Source: Streptomyces sulfonofaciens
GTDB lineage: Bacteria; Actinomycetota; Actinomycetes; Streptomycetales; Streptomycetaceae
Assembly (NCBI RefSeq): GCF_014656295.1
Contig: NZ_BNCD01000025.1
Coordinates: 1-64,000, forward strand
Direction of reading: 5' to 3'
Length of the DNA: 64,000 nucleotides
Shown: positions 44,051-53,527 of the stretch, piece by piece
How positions within the stretch are numbered: position 1 is the first letter of the stretch
Layout: every line of letters begins with the position of its first letter
Translations under genes and position numbers: made by a program
The notes under the pieces: generated by a model
Seen by the model: only the letters and a program-made list of their open reading frames with translations
Databases searched by the model: none
What the model was told of the DNA's origin: nothing

Positions 44051-45325
44051 ATGTCCACGCCCATGACGACGACCGCGCCGCCCGCCGCACCCGCGGTGGC
44101 GGCCACCGAAGCGCCCGCGGCCACGGAGGACTCCCGCGCCCCGGAGTCCGGCGGCCTCGCGATCGGCCCGTACACCGTCTGGCCGCCCGTCGTGCTCGCG
44201 CCCATGGCCGGTATCACCAACGCTCCCTTCCGCACCCTGTGCCGCGCTTTCGCCGAGGGCCGCGGCGGGGCCGGCCCGGGGCGGCCCGCAGCCCCGGCCC
44301 AGGGCCGGCACAGGGGCCTCTTCGTGAGCGAGATGATCACCACTCGCGCGCTGGTCGAGCGGAACGAGAAGACCATGCAACTGGTCCGTTTCGACGCGAG
44401 CGAGCGGCCGCGCTCCATCCAGTTGTACGGAGTGGACCCGGCGACCGTCGGCAAGGCCGTCCGCATGATCGCCGAGGAGGACCTGGCCGACCACATCGAC
44501 CTCAACTTCGGCTGCCCCGTGCCGAAGGTCACCCGCAAGGGGGGCGGCTCCGCGCTGCCGTTCAAGCGGCCGCTGCTGCGCGCGATCCTGCGCGAGGCGG
44601 TGCGCGGCGCCGGGACCCTGCCGGTCACGATGAAGATGCGCAAGGGCATCGACGACGACCACCTCACCTACCTCGACGCCGGACGCATCGCCGTCGAGGA
44701 GGGCGTCAGTGCCGTGGCGCTGCACGGCCGCACCGCCGCGCAGCACTACGGCGGCACGGCCGACTGGGACGCAATCGCCCGCCTCAAGGAGCACGTGCCC
44801 GAGATCCCCGTGCTCGGCAACGGGGACGTCTGGTCCGCGCCGGACGCGCTCCGGATGATGCGCGCCACCGGCTGCGACGGCGTCGTGGTCGGCCGCGGCT
44901 GCCTGGGCAGGCCCTGGCTCTTCGGCGACCTCGTCACCGCGTTCGAGGGCGGCGGGGCGGCTGCCCGGCCGACGCTGCGCGAGGTCGCGGACGTGATGCT
45001 GCGGCACGCGACGCTGCTCGGCGAGTGGCTGGGCGACGAGGCGCGCGGTGTGATCGACTTCCGCAAGCACGTGGCCTGGTACCTCAAGGGGTTCGCGGTC
45101 GGGTCCGAGATGCGCGGCAGGCTGGCGATCGCCTCCTCGCTCGCCGAGCTCGCGGCGGGCCTGGGCGAACTGGACCTGGACCAGCCCTGGCCGCCCGGCG
45201 CGGAGGGTCCGCGCGGCCGCACCTCGGGCAAGAACCGGGTGGTCCTGCCGGACGGCTGGCTGGCCGATCCGCACGACTGCACGGGCCTCGGCGCGGACGC
45301 GGAACTGGACACGTCGGGCGGCTGA
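44051..45325 (+). CDS. dusB: tRNA-dihydrouridine synthase
   Basis: A 424-residue flavoenzyme reducing uridines in tRNA D-loops. The N-terminal 40 residues are low-complexity Ala/Thr. FMN barrel motifs: LAPMAGITNAPFRTLC, the catalytic Cys in LNFGCPVPKVTRKGGGSAL, MKMRKGID, HGRTAAQHYGGTADW and GNGDVWSAPDA. A short Gly/Pro/Arg-rich insert (GRGGAGPGRPAAPAQGRHR) follows motif 1. The ATG at 44051 is chosen over an ATG at 44015; a G-run serves as ribosome site. Confidence 0.95.
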   Translation: MSTPMTTTAPPAAPAVAATEAPAATEDSRAPESGGLAIGPYTVWPPVVLAPMAGITNAPFRTLCRAFAEGRGGAGPGRPAAPAQGRHRGLFVSEMITTRALVERNEKTMQLVRFDASERPRSIQLYGVDPATVGKAVRMIAEEDLADHIDLNFGCPVPKVTRKGGGSALPFKRPLLRAILREAVRGAGTLPVTMKMRKGIDDDHLTYLDAGRIAVEEGVSAVALHGRTAAQHYGGTADWDAIARLKEHVPEIPVLGNGDVWSAPDALRMMRATGCDGVVVGRGCLGRPWLFGDLVTAFEGGGAAARPTLREVADVMLRHATLLGEWLGDEARGVIDFRKHVAWYLKGFAVGSEMRGRLAIASSLAELAAGLGELDLDQPWPPGAEGPRGRTSGKNRVVLPDGWLADPHDCTGLGADAELDTSGG

Positions 45326-46292
45326 CCCGAGGGCGCGGGAACGCGGGGCGCGCGGAGCGCACGGGTTTGCGGGGGCGGCCCGCGGCGCGGCGCACGATCC
45401 GCGCCGGACGGGCCGGTGCCGCGCGGTCCCCGGCCCGCCCCGCGCCAGTGAGCCTGCGCCTCGCCCCGCGCCACGGAGCTTGCGCCTCGCGCCAGTGAGC
45501 CTGCGCCTCGCGCCGCGCCTGCGCCCAGCCCGGCGCCGTGCGGTTTCCCCCCGCCCGGCCGCGCCGCGGAGCCCTCGCCCCTGTCTCCGCGGTGCCGAGC
45601 GGCAACGCTCCGGTGAGCGGGCCGGTGAGGGGGCCGCCGAGCGGCATCGATGAGGGGCCTGCGGGCGGAAGCCGCGAGGGTTCCCACACATTCGGCTGGA
45701 AACCGCCCCGGATTGGTCCTGTCCCCTTCGGCTCGGGACCGGGGGTCCCGCCCTGTCCGGCTCAGGACCGCCCGGCGCGCGTCCGACCGGCCTCACATCT
45801 CCCGAGCTCAGGCCCGCGGCACGGACCGCGGGGCCTACCTCCGGCCGCGCCGTGCGCTGTCCGGATGCTGACATCGGCACCGATCCGGGCATGTGATTCT
45901 CGCCACTTCGAGAGCCTTTCCGCTCGAATGAGCGGGCCCCCGTACGGATGCACTTCTCCAAAAGATGGCACCCAGTGCCATGGCGTCGATCTTCGGCGGC
46001 TGAAATCAGATGGGGCTATAGTCGCTCATGTGAGCGCTGGATGTGCTCAGTCATCCCAGCCCCGTTCAAGAGGTGAACGCAGGCCGGTCGGATACCACTC
46101 GTCCCAGCGACTTTCGATCTGCTGGCGGACGGGTGGTTGCGGCCGTATGACGCACGAGTGGACGTACCGAGACACCTTCGATCTGGGTATGTTCCTCGCC
46201 GTCAGGGCAGCCACCGCGCCCGCCCGTCGCCCACCGCCGCCCTCATCGGAGCGGACTCCGTCCGTGCTGCCTATCTTCAGGAGTCGAGAGCC
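45326..46292. other. Long spacer with 22-bp repeats and ppdK promoter region
   Basis: Three near-identical 22-bp units (GCGCCAGTGAGCCTGCGCCT type) occur at 45442-45463, 45468-45489 and 45489-45510. The last 350 bases before ppdK are lower in GC and contain an inverted repeat at 45967-45981. No gene, tRNA or recognised ncRNA was found in 967 bases. Confidence 0.45.
45967..45981. promoter_or_regulatory. Inverted repeat in ppdK upstream region
   Basis: TGGCACCCAGTGCCA is a perfect 6-3-6 palindrome about 310 bases before ppdK. The long leader and this site suggest regulated expression; no regulator can be named. Confidence 0.35.
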
Positions 46293-49070
46293 GTGTCGGA
46301 AAACGCAGGGAACTCAGCCACGAAGTACGTGTACGACTTCACGGAGGGCAACAAGGACCTCAAGGATCTGCTCGGCGGCAAGGGCGCCAACCTGGCCGAG
46401 ATGACGAACCTCGGTCTCCCCGTGCCGCCGGGCTTCACGATCACCACGGAGGCCTGCCGCGTCTACCTGGAGAGCGGTGAGGTTCCCGAGGCGCTGAACG
46501 ACGAGGTGAGCGCGCACCTCGCCGCGCTGGAGCAGACGATGGGCAAGAAGCTCGGCGAGCCCAGCGACCCGCTCCTGGTGTCCGTGCGTTCGGGAGCGAA
46601 GTTCTCGATGCCCGGCATGATGGACACCGTTCTGAACATCGGCCTCTCCGACGCTTCCGTGGAGGGCCTGGCCGCCCAGGCCGGCGACGACCGGTTCGCG
46701 TGGGACTCCTACCGCAGGCTCATCCAGATGTTCGGCAGGACGGTGCTCGGCATCGAGGGCGCGCAGTTCGAACGGGCCCTCGAAGAGATCACCGGCCCCG
46801 GCGCGTCACCGGGTGCCACCTCCGACGCCGACCTGAGCGCCGCCGACCTGAAGAAACTGGTCAAGCGGTTCAAGAAGATCGTCAAGAACGAGGCCGGCCG
46901 GGACTTCCCGCAGGACCCGCGCGAGCAGATGGACCTCGCCGTCAAGGCCGTCTTCACGTCCTGGAACGGAGAGCGGGCCAGGCTCTACCGGCGCCAGGAG
47001 CGCATCCCGCACGACCTCGGCACCGCGGTCAGCGTGGTCTCGATGGTCTTCGGCAACCTCGGCGCGGACTCCGGCACCGGCGTCGCCTTCACCCGAGACC
47101 CGGCCAGCGGCCAGCAGGGCGTCTACGGGGACTACCTCCAGAACGCCCAGGGCGAGGACGTCGTCGCGGGCATCCGCAACACCGTGCCGCTCGCCGAGCT
47201 CGAAGCGCTCGACGAGAAGTCGTACACCGAACTTCTGCGGATCATGGAGACCCTGGAGAACCACTACAAGGACCTCTGCGACATCGAGTTCACCATCGAG
47301 CGCGGCAAGCTCTGGATGCTCCAGACCCGGGTCGGCAAGCGCACTGCGGGCGCCGCCTTCCGCATCGCCGTCCAACTGGTGGACCAGGGGCTGATCACCG
47401 AGGCCGAGGCGCTGCGCCGCGTCACCGGTGGCCAGCTCGCGCAACTGATGTTCCCGCGCTTCGACGAGAAGGCGGCGGACGGCGCGGCCGCGGAGCACGG
47501 CGTCCAGAAGATCGCGCACGGCATCGCCGCCTCGCCCGGTGCCGCGTCCGGCAAGGCGGTCTTCGACTCGTACACCGCGATCAAGTGGTCGCGGTCCGGC
47601 GAGAAGGTCATCCTGATCCGGCGCGAGACCAACCCCGACGACCTGGACGGCATGATCGCCGCCGAGGGCATCCTGACCTCGCGCGGCGGCAAGACCTCGC
47701 ACGCCGCCGTCGTCGCCCGCGGGATGGGCAAGACGTGCGTGTGCGGCGCGGAGGAGCTGGAGGTCGACACCAAGCGGCGCTGCATGACCGCGCGAGGCAT
47801 CGACAGCTCCACCGGCCGCGGCACCGTCGTGGTCGAGGAGGGCGACACCGTCTCCATCGACGGCTCCACCGGCAAGGTCTACGTCGGCGAGGTGCCGGTG
47901 GTGCCGTCGCCGGTCGTGGAGTACTTCGAGGGCCGGATGCACGCGGGCGCCGACGACGCCGACGAACTGGTCGTCGCGGTGCACCGGATCATGGCGTACG
48001 CGGACCGGGTGCGGCGGCTGCGGGTGCGTGCCAACGCCGACAGCGCCGAGGACGCGCTGCGCGCCCGGCGGTTCGGCGCCCAGGGCATCGGACTGTGCCG
48101 TACGGAGCACATGTTCCTCGGGGAGCGCCGCGAGTACGTCGAGCGGCTGATCCTCGCGGACACCGACGGCGAGCGCGAGGATGCCCTCAAGGCGCTGCTG
48201 CCGATGCAGAAGCAGGACTTCGTTGAGCTCCTGGAGGCCATGGACGGCCTGCCGGTGACGGTGCGGCTGCTCGACCCGCCGCTGCACGAGTTCCTGCCCG
48301 ACATCACCGAGCTGTCCGTACGCGTGGCACTCGCCGAGTCCCGCAAGGACGCCAACGAGAACGACCTGCGGCTGCTCCAGGCCGTGCACCGGCTGCACGA
48401 GCAGAACCCGATGCTGGGCCTGCGCGGTGTCCGCCTCGGCCTCGCCATCCCGGGCCTGTTCGCCATGCAGGTGCGTGCCATCGCCGAGGCCGCCGCCGAG
48501 CGGTGCGCCGCCAAGGGCGACCCGCGCGCAGAGATCATGATCCCGCTGGTCGGCACCGTCCAGGAGCTGGAACTCGTCCGCGACGAGGCCACCCAGGTGA
48601 TCGCCGACGTGGAGGAGGCCACCGGCACCACGCTGGGCCTGGCGCTCGGCACCATGATCGAGCTGCCGCGTGCGGCACTGACCGCGGGTGAGATCGCCGA
48701 GGCCGCCGAGTTCTTCTCCTTCGGCACCAACGACCTCACCCAGACCGTGTGGGGCTTCAGCCGCGACGACGTGGAGGCGAGCTTCTTCACGGCCTACCTG
48801 GAGAAGGGCATCTTCGGGGTCTCCCCGTTCGAGACCATCGACCGGGACGGTGTCGGCAGGCTCGTCGAGGACGCGGTCCGCGCTGGCCGGGCCACCAGGC
48901 CGGACCTCAAGCTCGGCATCTGCGGCGAGCACGGCGGCGATCCGGAGTCGGTGCACTTCTTCCACGAGGTCGGACTCGACTACGTCTCCTGCTCGCCGTT
49001 CCGCATCCCCGTGGCCCGTCTGGAGGCCGCTCGCGCCTGCGCCGCCCCGCACAGCAGCGACAGCCGCTGA
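46293..49070 (+). CDS. ppdK: Pyruvate phosphate dikinase
   Basis: A 925-residue enzyme interconverting pyruvate and PEP. The N-terminal ATP-grasp domain begins YDFTEGNKDLKDLLGGKGANLAEM; the phosphohistidine is in GGKTSHAAVVARGMGKTCV (about residue 470); the C-terminal PEP-binding barrel has the catalytic Cys in LGICGEHGGDP. The GTG at 46293 has AGGAG upstream and opens the conserved part; the frame is open further upstream without similarity. Terminator at 49145. Confidence 0.97.
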   Translation: MSENAGNSATKYVYDFTEGNKDLKDLLGGKGANLAEMTNLGLPVPPGFTITTEACRVYLESGEVPEALNDEVSAHLAALEQTMGKKLGEPSDPLLVSVRSGAKFSMPGMMDTVLNIGLSDASVEGLAAQAGDDRFAWDSYRRLIQMFGRTVLGIEGAQFERALEEITGPGASPGATSDADLSAADLKKLVKRFKKIVKNEAGRDFPQDPREQMDLAVKAVFTSWNGERARLYRRQERIPHDLGTAVSVVSMVFGNLGADSGTGVAFTRDPASGQQGVYGDYLQNAQGEDVVAGIRNTVPLAELEALDEKSYTELLRIMETLENHYKDLCDIEFTIERGKLWMLQTRVGKRTAGAAFRIAVQLVDQGLITEAEALRRVTGGQLAQLMFPRFDEKAADGAAAEHGVQKIAHGIAASPGAASGKAVFDSYTAIKWSRSGEKVILIRRETNPDDLDGMIAAEGILTSRGGKTSHAAVVARGMGKTCVCGAEELEVDTKRRCMTARGIDSSTGRGTVVVEEGDTVSIDGSTGKVYVGEVPVVPSPVVEYFEGRMHAGADDADELVVAVHRIMAYADRVRRLRVRANADSAEDALRARRFGAQGIGLCRTEHMFLGERREYVERLILADTDGEREDALKALLPMQKQDFVELLEAMDGLPVTVRLLDPPLHEFLPDITELSVRVALAESRKDANENDLRLLQAVHRLHEQNPMLGLRGVRLGLAIPGLFAMQVRAIAEAAAERCAAKGDPRAEIMIPLVGTVQELELVRDEATQVIADVEEATGTTLGLALGTMIELPRAALTAGEIAEAAEFFSFGTNDLTQTVWGFSRDDVEASFFTAYLEKGIFGVSPFETIDRDGVGRLVEDAVRAGRATRPDLKLGICGEHGGDPESVHFFHEVGLDYVSCSPFRIPVARLEAARACAAPHSSDSR

Positions 49071-49144
49071 CCCCCGGCCGTCCGCCCGCACGGCAGCGCG
49101 GCCGCCGGGTTCCGGCTCGCACGGGCCGGTGCCCCCGCCCGCAC

Positions 49145-49169
49145 ACGCCGGCGCTCCCCCCGCCGGCGT
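49145..49169 (+). terminator. ppdK terminator hairpin
   Basis: ACGCCGGCG / CGCCGGCGT stem with a 7-base loop, 75 bases after the ppdK stop. Confidence 0.65.
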
Positions 49170-49284
49170 GCGCCGCGGTACCCGTGGGGCCCCGGGGGGT
49201 GACATTCCGCTGTAATAACCCTGTCGTAAACGCACTGCATGGTTGATCGTTGGGCCAGGCCACACGATCGGACAGGGGGACAGC

Positions 49285-50541
49285 ATGACCGTCAGCCGGA
49301 GGATGCTTCTCGCGGCGGGTGCCGCGACGGGGGCGGGGGCGGCGCTCAGCGCCTGCGGTTCCAACACCGGCCGCGGCGACGGCTCGGGGTCCGCGGGGAA
49401 GGGGCCGGCGCTCCAGCAGTGGTACCACCAGTACGGCGAGCAGGGCACCGAGCAGGCAGTCCAGCGGTACGCGGCCGCCTACGACAAGGCGCGGGTCACC
49501 GTCCAGTGGCGGCCCGGCAACTACGACCAGCAGACCGCCGCCGCCCTGCTCACCGACTCGGGCCCGGACGTCTTCGAGGGCAGTCCCACGCTCGACCAGA
49601 TCCGCGGCGGCCAGGTCGTCGACCTCACCGACCTGATCGAGGGCGTCAAGGACGACTTCAACCCGGCGGTACTGGCACCGAAGACCTACCGGGGCAGGAT
49701 ATGGGGCATCCCGCAGGTCATCGACATGCAGATGCTCTTCTACCGCAAGAGCCTGCTCGCCAAGGCGCACATCGACCCGCCCACGACGCTCGACGAACTC
49801 GTCGACGCCGCCAAGGCGCTGACGTCGAAGCAGGTCAAGGGCCTGTTCCTCGGCAACGACGGCGGTGCAGGCGCGCTCGGCGGCACCCCGCTGTACGCGG
49901 CCGGCCTGGAACTGGTCACCGAGGGCGGCAAGGTCGGCTTCGACGACCCGGCCGCGGCCCGCACCCTGGGCAAGCTGCACCGGCTCTACGCCGACAAGTC
50001 GCTGCTGCTCGGCGCCCCCGCCGACTGGTCCGACCCGTCGGCGTTCCTCCAGGGCCTGACCGCCATGCAGTGGACGGGCCTGTGGGCGCTGCCGCAGGTG
50101 CAGAAGGAACTGGGCGACGACTTCGGAGTGCTGCCGTTCCCCAAGGACGGCTCCGGCGCACCGACCGTGCCCGTCGGCGCCTACGGTGCGGCCGTCAGCG
50201 CGCGCAGCAAGCACAAGGACGCCGCCAAGGCGTTCGTGAAGTGGCTGTGGGTGGACGGCACCGCCGACCAGAAGGACTTCGCGCTCTCCTACGGATTCCA
50301 CATCCCGGCCCGGATCTCGCTGGCGAAGCAGGCCCGGCAACTGCGCGAGGGCGCGGCCGCGGACGCGGTCCGGTTCACCACCGAGCACAGCTTCGCCGAG
50401 CCGCTGCTGTGGACCCAGGCCAGCAAGACCGCCTACCAGGACGCCGTCAACCGCATCATCCGGGACGGGGCGAGCCCCGACGGCCAGCTCAGGACGGTGG
50501 TGCGGAAGGTGTCCGCGGAACTCGACCGGGTGCAGAGGTGA
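49285..50541 (+). CDS. CUT1 sugar ABC transporter substrate-binding lipoprotein
   Basis: 418 residues. Signal with Arg pair (SRRMLLAAGAATGAG) and lipobox LSAC at about 24-27. The mature region is a family 1 solute-binding protein: SGPDVFEGSPTLDQIRGGQVVDLTDLI and GIPQVIDMQMLFYRKSLL. AGGGGGA precedes the ATG at 49285. First gene of a receptor-permease-permease operon. No ATPase gene follows, so it presumably uses a shared MsiK-type ATPase as many Streptomyces sugar importers do. Sugar unknown. Confidence 0.92.
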   Translation: MTVSRRMLLAAGAATGAGAALSACGSNTGRGDGSGSAGKGPALQQWYHQYGEQGTEQAVQRYAAAYDKARVTVQWRPGNYDQQTAAALLTDSGPDVFEGSPTLDQIRGGQVVDLTDLIEGVKDDFNPAVLAPKTYRGRIWGIPQVIDMQMLFYRKSLLAKAHIDPPTTLDELVDAAKALTSKQVKGLFLGNDGGAGALGGTPLYAAGLELVTEGGKVGFDDPAAARTLGKLHRLYADKSLLLGAPADWSDPSAFLQGLTAMQWTGLWALPQVQKELGDDFGVLPFPKDGSGAPTVPVGAYGAAVSARSKHKDAAKAFVKWLWVDGTADQKDFALSYGFHIPARISLAKQARQLREGAAADAVRFTTEHSFAEPLLWTQASKTAYQDAVNRIIRDGASPDGQLRTVVRKVSAELDRVQR

Positions 50542-50551
50542 CCGCCCGGCG

Positions 50552-51550
50552 ATGAAGCGCTCCGCACCTGACCCTCCCACCGACCTGCTCACCGGCCGGG
50601 AAGCGGCCGCACCCGCCGGATCCCGGCGCCGCCCGGCGCTGCCCGCACTGCGCACCCGCGGCCGGGACGCGCTCTGGTTCTGGATCTTCGTGGGACCCTT
50701 CGCGCTGGGCCTCGGCGTCTTCACGTACATCCCGCTCGCCTGGAGCGTCTACCTCAGCTTCTTCGACGCGCACAACACGGTCACGCCCGACCACTTCATC
50801 GGGCTCGGCAACTACACGTCGATGCTTCGGGACGGCGCCTTCACCGGCAGCCTGACGACGTTCGCCGCGTTCTGCGCGTTCATCGTCCCCGCCACCTACC
50901 TGCTGTCCCTGGCCCTCGCCCTGATGGTGAACCGGCTGCGCAGGGCGCAGGCGTTCTTCCGGTCGGTGTTCTTCCTGCCCGCCGCGTGCTCCTACGTCGT
51001 CGCCGCGCTGATCTGGAAGATGTCCATCTTCAACGGGGTGCGCTTCGGGCTCGCGAACACGGTGCTCGGCTGGTTCGGCGCCGACCAGACGGCCTGGCTG
51101 TCGACCACCTCGCCACCCTGGTACTGGCTGGTGATCGTCACCGTGCGGCTCTGGCTCCAGGCCGGTTTCTACATGATCCTCTTCCTGGCCGGCCTCCAGC
51201 GGATCAGCCCGGTGCTCTACGAGGCCGCCGCGGTCGACGGGGCACGGCCGGGCTGGCAGGTCTTCAGGCACATCACCTTCCCGCAACTGCGCGCCACCTC
51301 CGTGGCCGTGGTGCTGCTGCTGGTGATCAACGCCTTCCAGGCCTTCGACGAGTTCTACAACCTGCTCTCCGACGCCCGCGGCTATCCGCCCTACGCCCGC
51401 CCGCCGCTGGTCTACCTCTACTTCACGGCTCTCGGGCAGGAGCAGAACCTGGGCTACGGCAGTGCGGGCGCGGTGATCCTGGCGCTGATCATCGCCGTGG
51501 TGACGGTCGGTCAGGCCCGCTGGTTCGGGCTCGGCAGGAAGGAGGACTGA
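50552..51550 (+). CDS. Sugar ABC transporter permease (MalF-like)
   Basis: 332 residues, six helices after a 45-residue basic tail. The EAA loop is YEAAAVDGARPGWQVFRHITFPQL. 10 bases after the receptor gene and 2 before the second permease, so co-transcribed and coupled. Confidence 0.92.
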   Translation: MKRSAPDPPTDLLTGREAAAPAGSRRRPALPALRTRGRDALWFWIFVGPFALGLGVFTYIPLAWSVYLSFFDAHNTVTPDHFIGLGNYTSMLRDGAFTGSLTTFAAFCAFIVPATYLLSLALALMVNRLRRAQAFFRSVFFLPAACSYVVAALIWKMSIFNGVRFGLANTVLGWFGADQTAWLSTTSPPWYWLVIVTVRLWLQAGFYMILFLAGLQRISPVLYEAAAVDGARPGWQVFRHITFPQLRATSVAVVLLLVINAFQAFDEFYNLLSDARGYPPYARPPLVYLYFTALGQEQNLGYGSAGAVILALIIAVVTVGQARWFGLGRKED

Positions 51551-51552
51551 CG

Positions 51553-52491
51553 ATGGCCGCCGACACCCACGGGCGTCCCGGCGCACGCGGTGACCGCACC
51601 GCACGCCCGCAGCGCGCCCCGCACAGCCAAAGCGCCACCGTCCGCCCGCGCCCCTCCGGCGAGGGTCTCGTGCGTGCCGGCAGGGCGCTGCGGGCCGCGC
51701 TGCTGACGGCACTGGCGGTGCTCTTCCTGGTGCCGTTCTACCTCCTGGTCCGCAACGGCCTGGCCAGCGAGCAGGACATCACCTCGCCGGAGTGGACGTT
51801 CTTCCCCAGTACGCTGCACTGGTCGAACCTGTCGGAGCTGTTCTCCGACACATCCGTCCCGTTCGCCCGCTCGCTGCTGAACTCGGCGCTGATCGCGGTC
51901 GCCACCACGCTGGGCACCCTGCTGCTGGCCTCGCTCGCCGGCTACGGCCTGGCCCGCATCCCGTACCGCCACGCGAACAAGGTCTTCTACGCGATCCTTG
52001 GCACCCTGATGGTCCCGGCGACCGTCACCTTCGTGCCGACGTTCGTGCTGGTGTCGACCCTGGGCTGGATCTCCACGCTGCGCGGGTTGATCGTGCCGAC
52101 GCTGTTCTCGGCCTTCGCCTGCTTCGTCTTCCGGCAGTACTTCCTGGGCTTCCCGCGGGAGCTGGAGGACGCGGCGCGGGTGGACGGGCTCGGGTACGGG
52201 CGCACGTTCTGGCTGATCGTGGTGCCGAACTCCCGGCCGGTCTTCGCGGCGGTCGGCACCATCGTGTTCATCGGTGCCTGGAACTCGTTCCTGTGGCCGC
52301 TGGTCATCGGCCAGGACCGGCAGGCGTGGACGGTCCAGGTGGCCCTGTCGTCGTTCACGACCTCCCAGGTCATCCGGCTGCACGAGCTGTTCACCGCCGC
52401 TGCCGTCTCGATCGTGCCGCTGCTGGTGGTCTTCCTCTTCTTCCAGCGGTGGATCGTGGCCGGGGTGGAGCGGTCGGGGATCGACGACTGA
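51553..52491 (+). CDS. Sugar ABC transporter permease (MalG-like)
   Basis: 312 residues, six helices. The EAA loop is LEDAARVDGLGYGRTFWLIVVPNSRP. Long polar N-terminal tail of about 40 residues. End of the sugar importer operon; the next sequence on the other strand is a pseudogene. Confidence 0.92.
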   Translation: MAADTHGRPGARGDRTARPQRAPHSQSATVRPRPSGEGLVRAGRALRAALLTALAVLFLVPFYLLVRNGLASEQDITSPEWTFFPSTLHWSNLSELFSDTSVPFARSLLNSALIAVATTLGTLLLASLAGYGLARIPYRHANKVFYAILGTLMVPATVTFVPTFVLVSTLGWISTLRGLIVPTLFSAFACFVFRQYFLGFPRELEDAARVDGLGYGRTFWLIVVPNSRPVFAAVGTIVFIGAWNSFLWPLVIGQDRQAWTVQVALSSFTTSQVIRLHELFTAAAVSIVPLLVVFLFFQRWIVAGVERSGIDD

Positions 52492-52589
52492 ACGGCTCCG
52501 CGGGCACCCGTGGGCGCCCGCGGACCGGTGCGCCCGGCGGCGCCCCGCGGACACCCGGGCGCCGGTCGGGGCCGGTTCGCTCGGGCCGA

Positions 52590-53050
52590 GATGCCGCCGT
52601 CGACGACCAGGCCGGTGCCGACCAGGCAGGCGGCGGCGTCGGAGGCCAGGTGGAGGACGGCCGCGGCCACCTTCCCTGCGAGCAGACGCGGCCCGGCGGC
52701 GAGGCCCGCTCCATGCGCTCCGCACGGTCCTCCCCGCTCTCGCCGGGCGCGAGCGACATGGCGCTGTCGGACGGTCCAGAGCTGACCGCGTCGATGCGGA
52801 CGCCCTCGCCGATGCGGTCGGGCGCGGCCGCCCGGGTCAGCGCGGACACGGCGGCCTTGGAGGCGGTGTACGCCGCGGTGCCGGGACGGCGGGTGCGGGC
52901 GCCGAGGCCGGAGGAGATGTCGACGACGGCCCCCGCCGCCGTCCGCGCGCATCCGGGCGATCCCGTGCTCCATGGAGAACAGGACGCCGGTGACGTTGGT
53001 CCGCAGCACGGTGTCCCAGTCCCGTTCGTCGGCCCGGTCGAGCGGCCCGG
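52590..53050 (-). pseudogene. Decayed short-chain dehydrogenase/reductase
   Basis: Read on the minus strand from about 53050, the pieces of an SDR follow in order but in different frames: DRADERDWDTVLRTNVTGV and FSMEHGIARM, then DISSGLGARTRRPGTAAYTASKAAVSALTR (the catalytic YxxxK is AYTASK), then AGKVAAAVLHLASDAAACLVG and LVVDGGISARAN, the normal SDR end. The Rossmann start and GxxxGxG motif are missing, and at least two frameshifts separate the blocks. It is a truncated, non-functional remnant cut off at the nirD stop. Confidence 0.8.
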
Positions 53051-53527
53051 TCAGGCGGCCCGGACCTCGGCCGCCCGGATCCGGTACGCCGCCACCGACA
53101 CCTCGTCGTCGTCCAGGCAGCGTCCGTCCGTCAGGGCGAAGCGCTGCTTGAGCAGCGGTGAGGCGACGAAGGGCGTGCCGTCGGCGGAGCCCAGCAGGCC
53201 GCGGGAGAGGACGGAGGCGCCCGTGAACGGATCGCGGTTGTCGATCGCGTGCAGCCGCCCGGTCCTGTCCAGGAAGAGCGCGACCTGCCGGCCGTCCGGC
53301 AGCAGCACCGCCACCCCGCGTCCGGCCGTCAGGCGCGCCGCGTCGCAGACCGTGCGCCAGCCGTCCTCCAGGAGTAGCTGGATCCGCAGCGTCCCGCCGT
53401 GGACCGTGCCGGCCGGGTCGCCGGACCCCGTCCCGGGCCCCGGTGCGGGTGCGGCCGCACCGGTCGGTGCCGCGCCGCCCGGCGCGGGCCGCTGCCCCGC
53501 CGGCTGCCTCGTCGGTGCCGTCGTCAT
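53051..53527 (-). CDS. nirD: Nitrite reductase (NADH) small subunit
   Basis: A 158-residue Rieske-like NirD subunit, without the iron-sulfur ligands of true Rieske proteins, as usual for NirD. Core from about 55: WRTVCDAARLTAGRGVAVLLPDGRQVALF, AIDNRDPFTGASVLSRGLLG, LLKQRFALTDGRCLDD. The first 45 residues are a Pro/Ala/Gly-rich tail. The start overlaps the nirB stop (ATGA at 53524-53527). Confidence 0.93.
   Translation of the reverse strand: MTTAPTRQPAGQRPAPGGAAPTGAAAPAPGPGTGSGDPAGTVHGGTLRIQLLLEDGWRTVCDAARLTAGRGVAVLLPDGRQVALFLDRTGRLHAIDNRDPFTGASVLSRGLLGSADGTPFVASPLLKQRFALTDGRCLDDDEVSVAAYRIRAAEVRAA

Noticed and set aside
46806..49448. An 880-codon antisense frame across ppdK
   Set aside because: Mirror of the ppdK codons; no domain, no ribosome site, and ppdK shows every catalytic motif.
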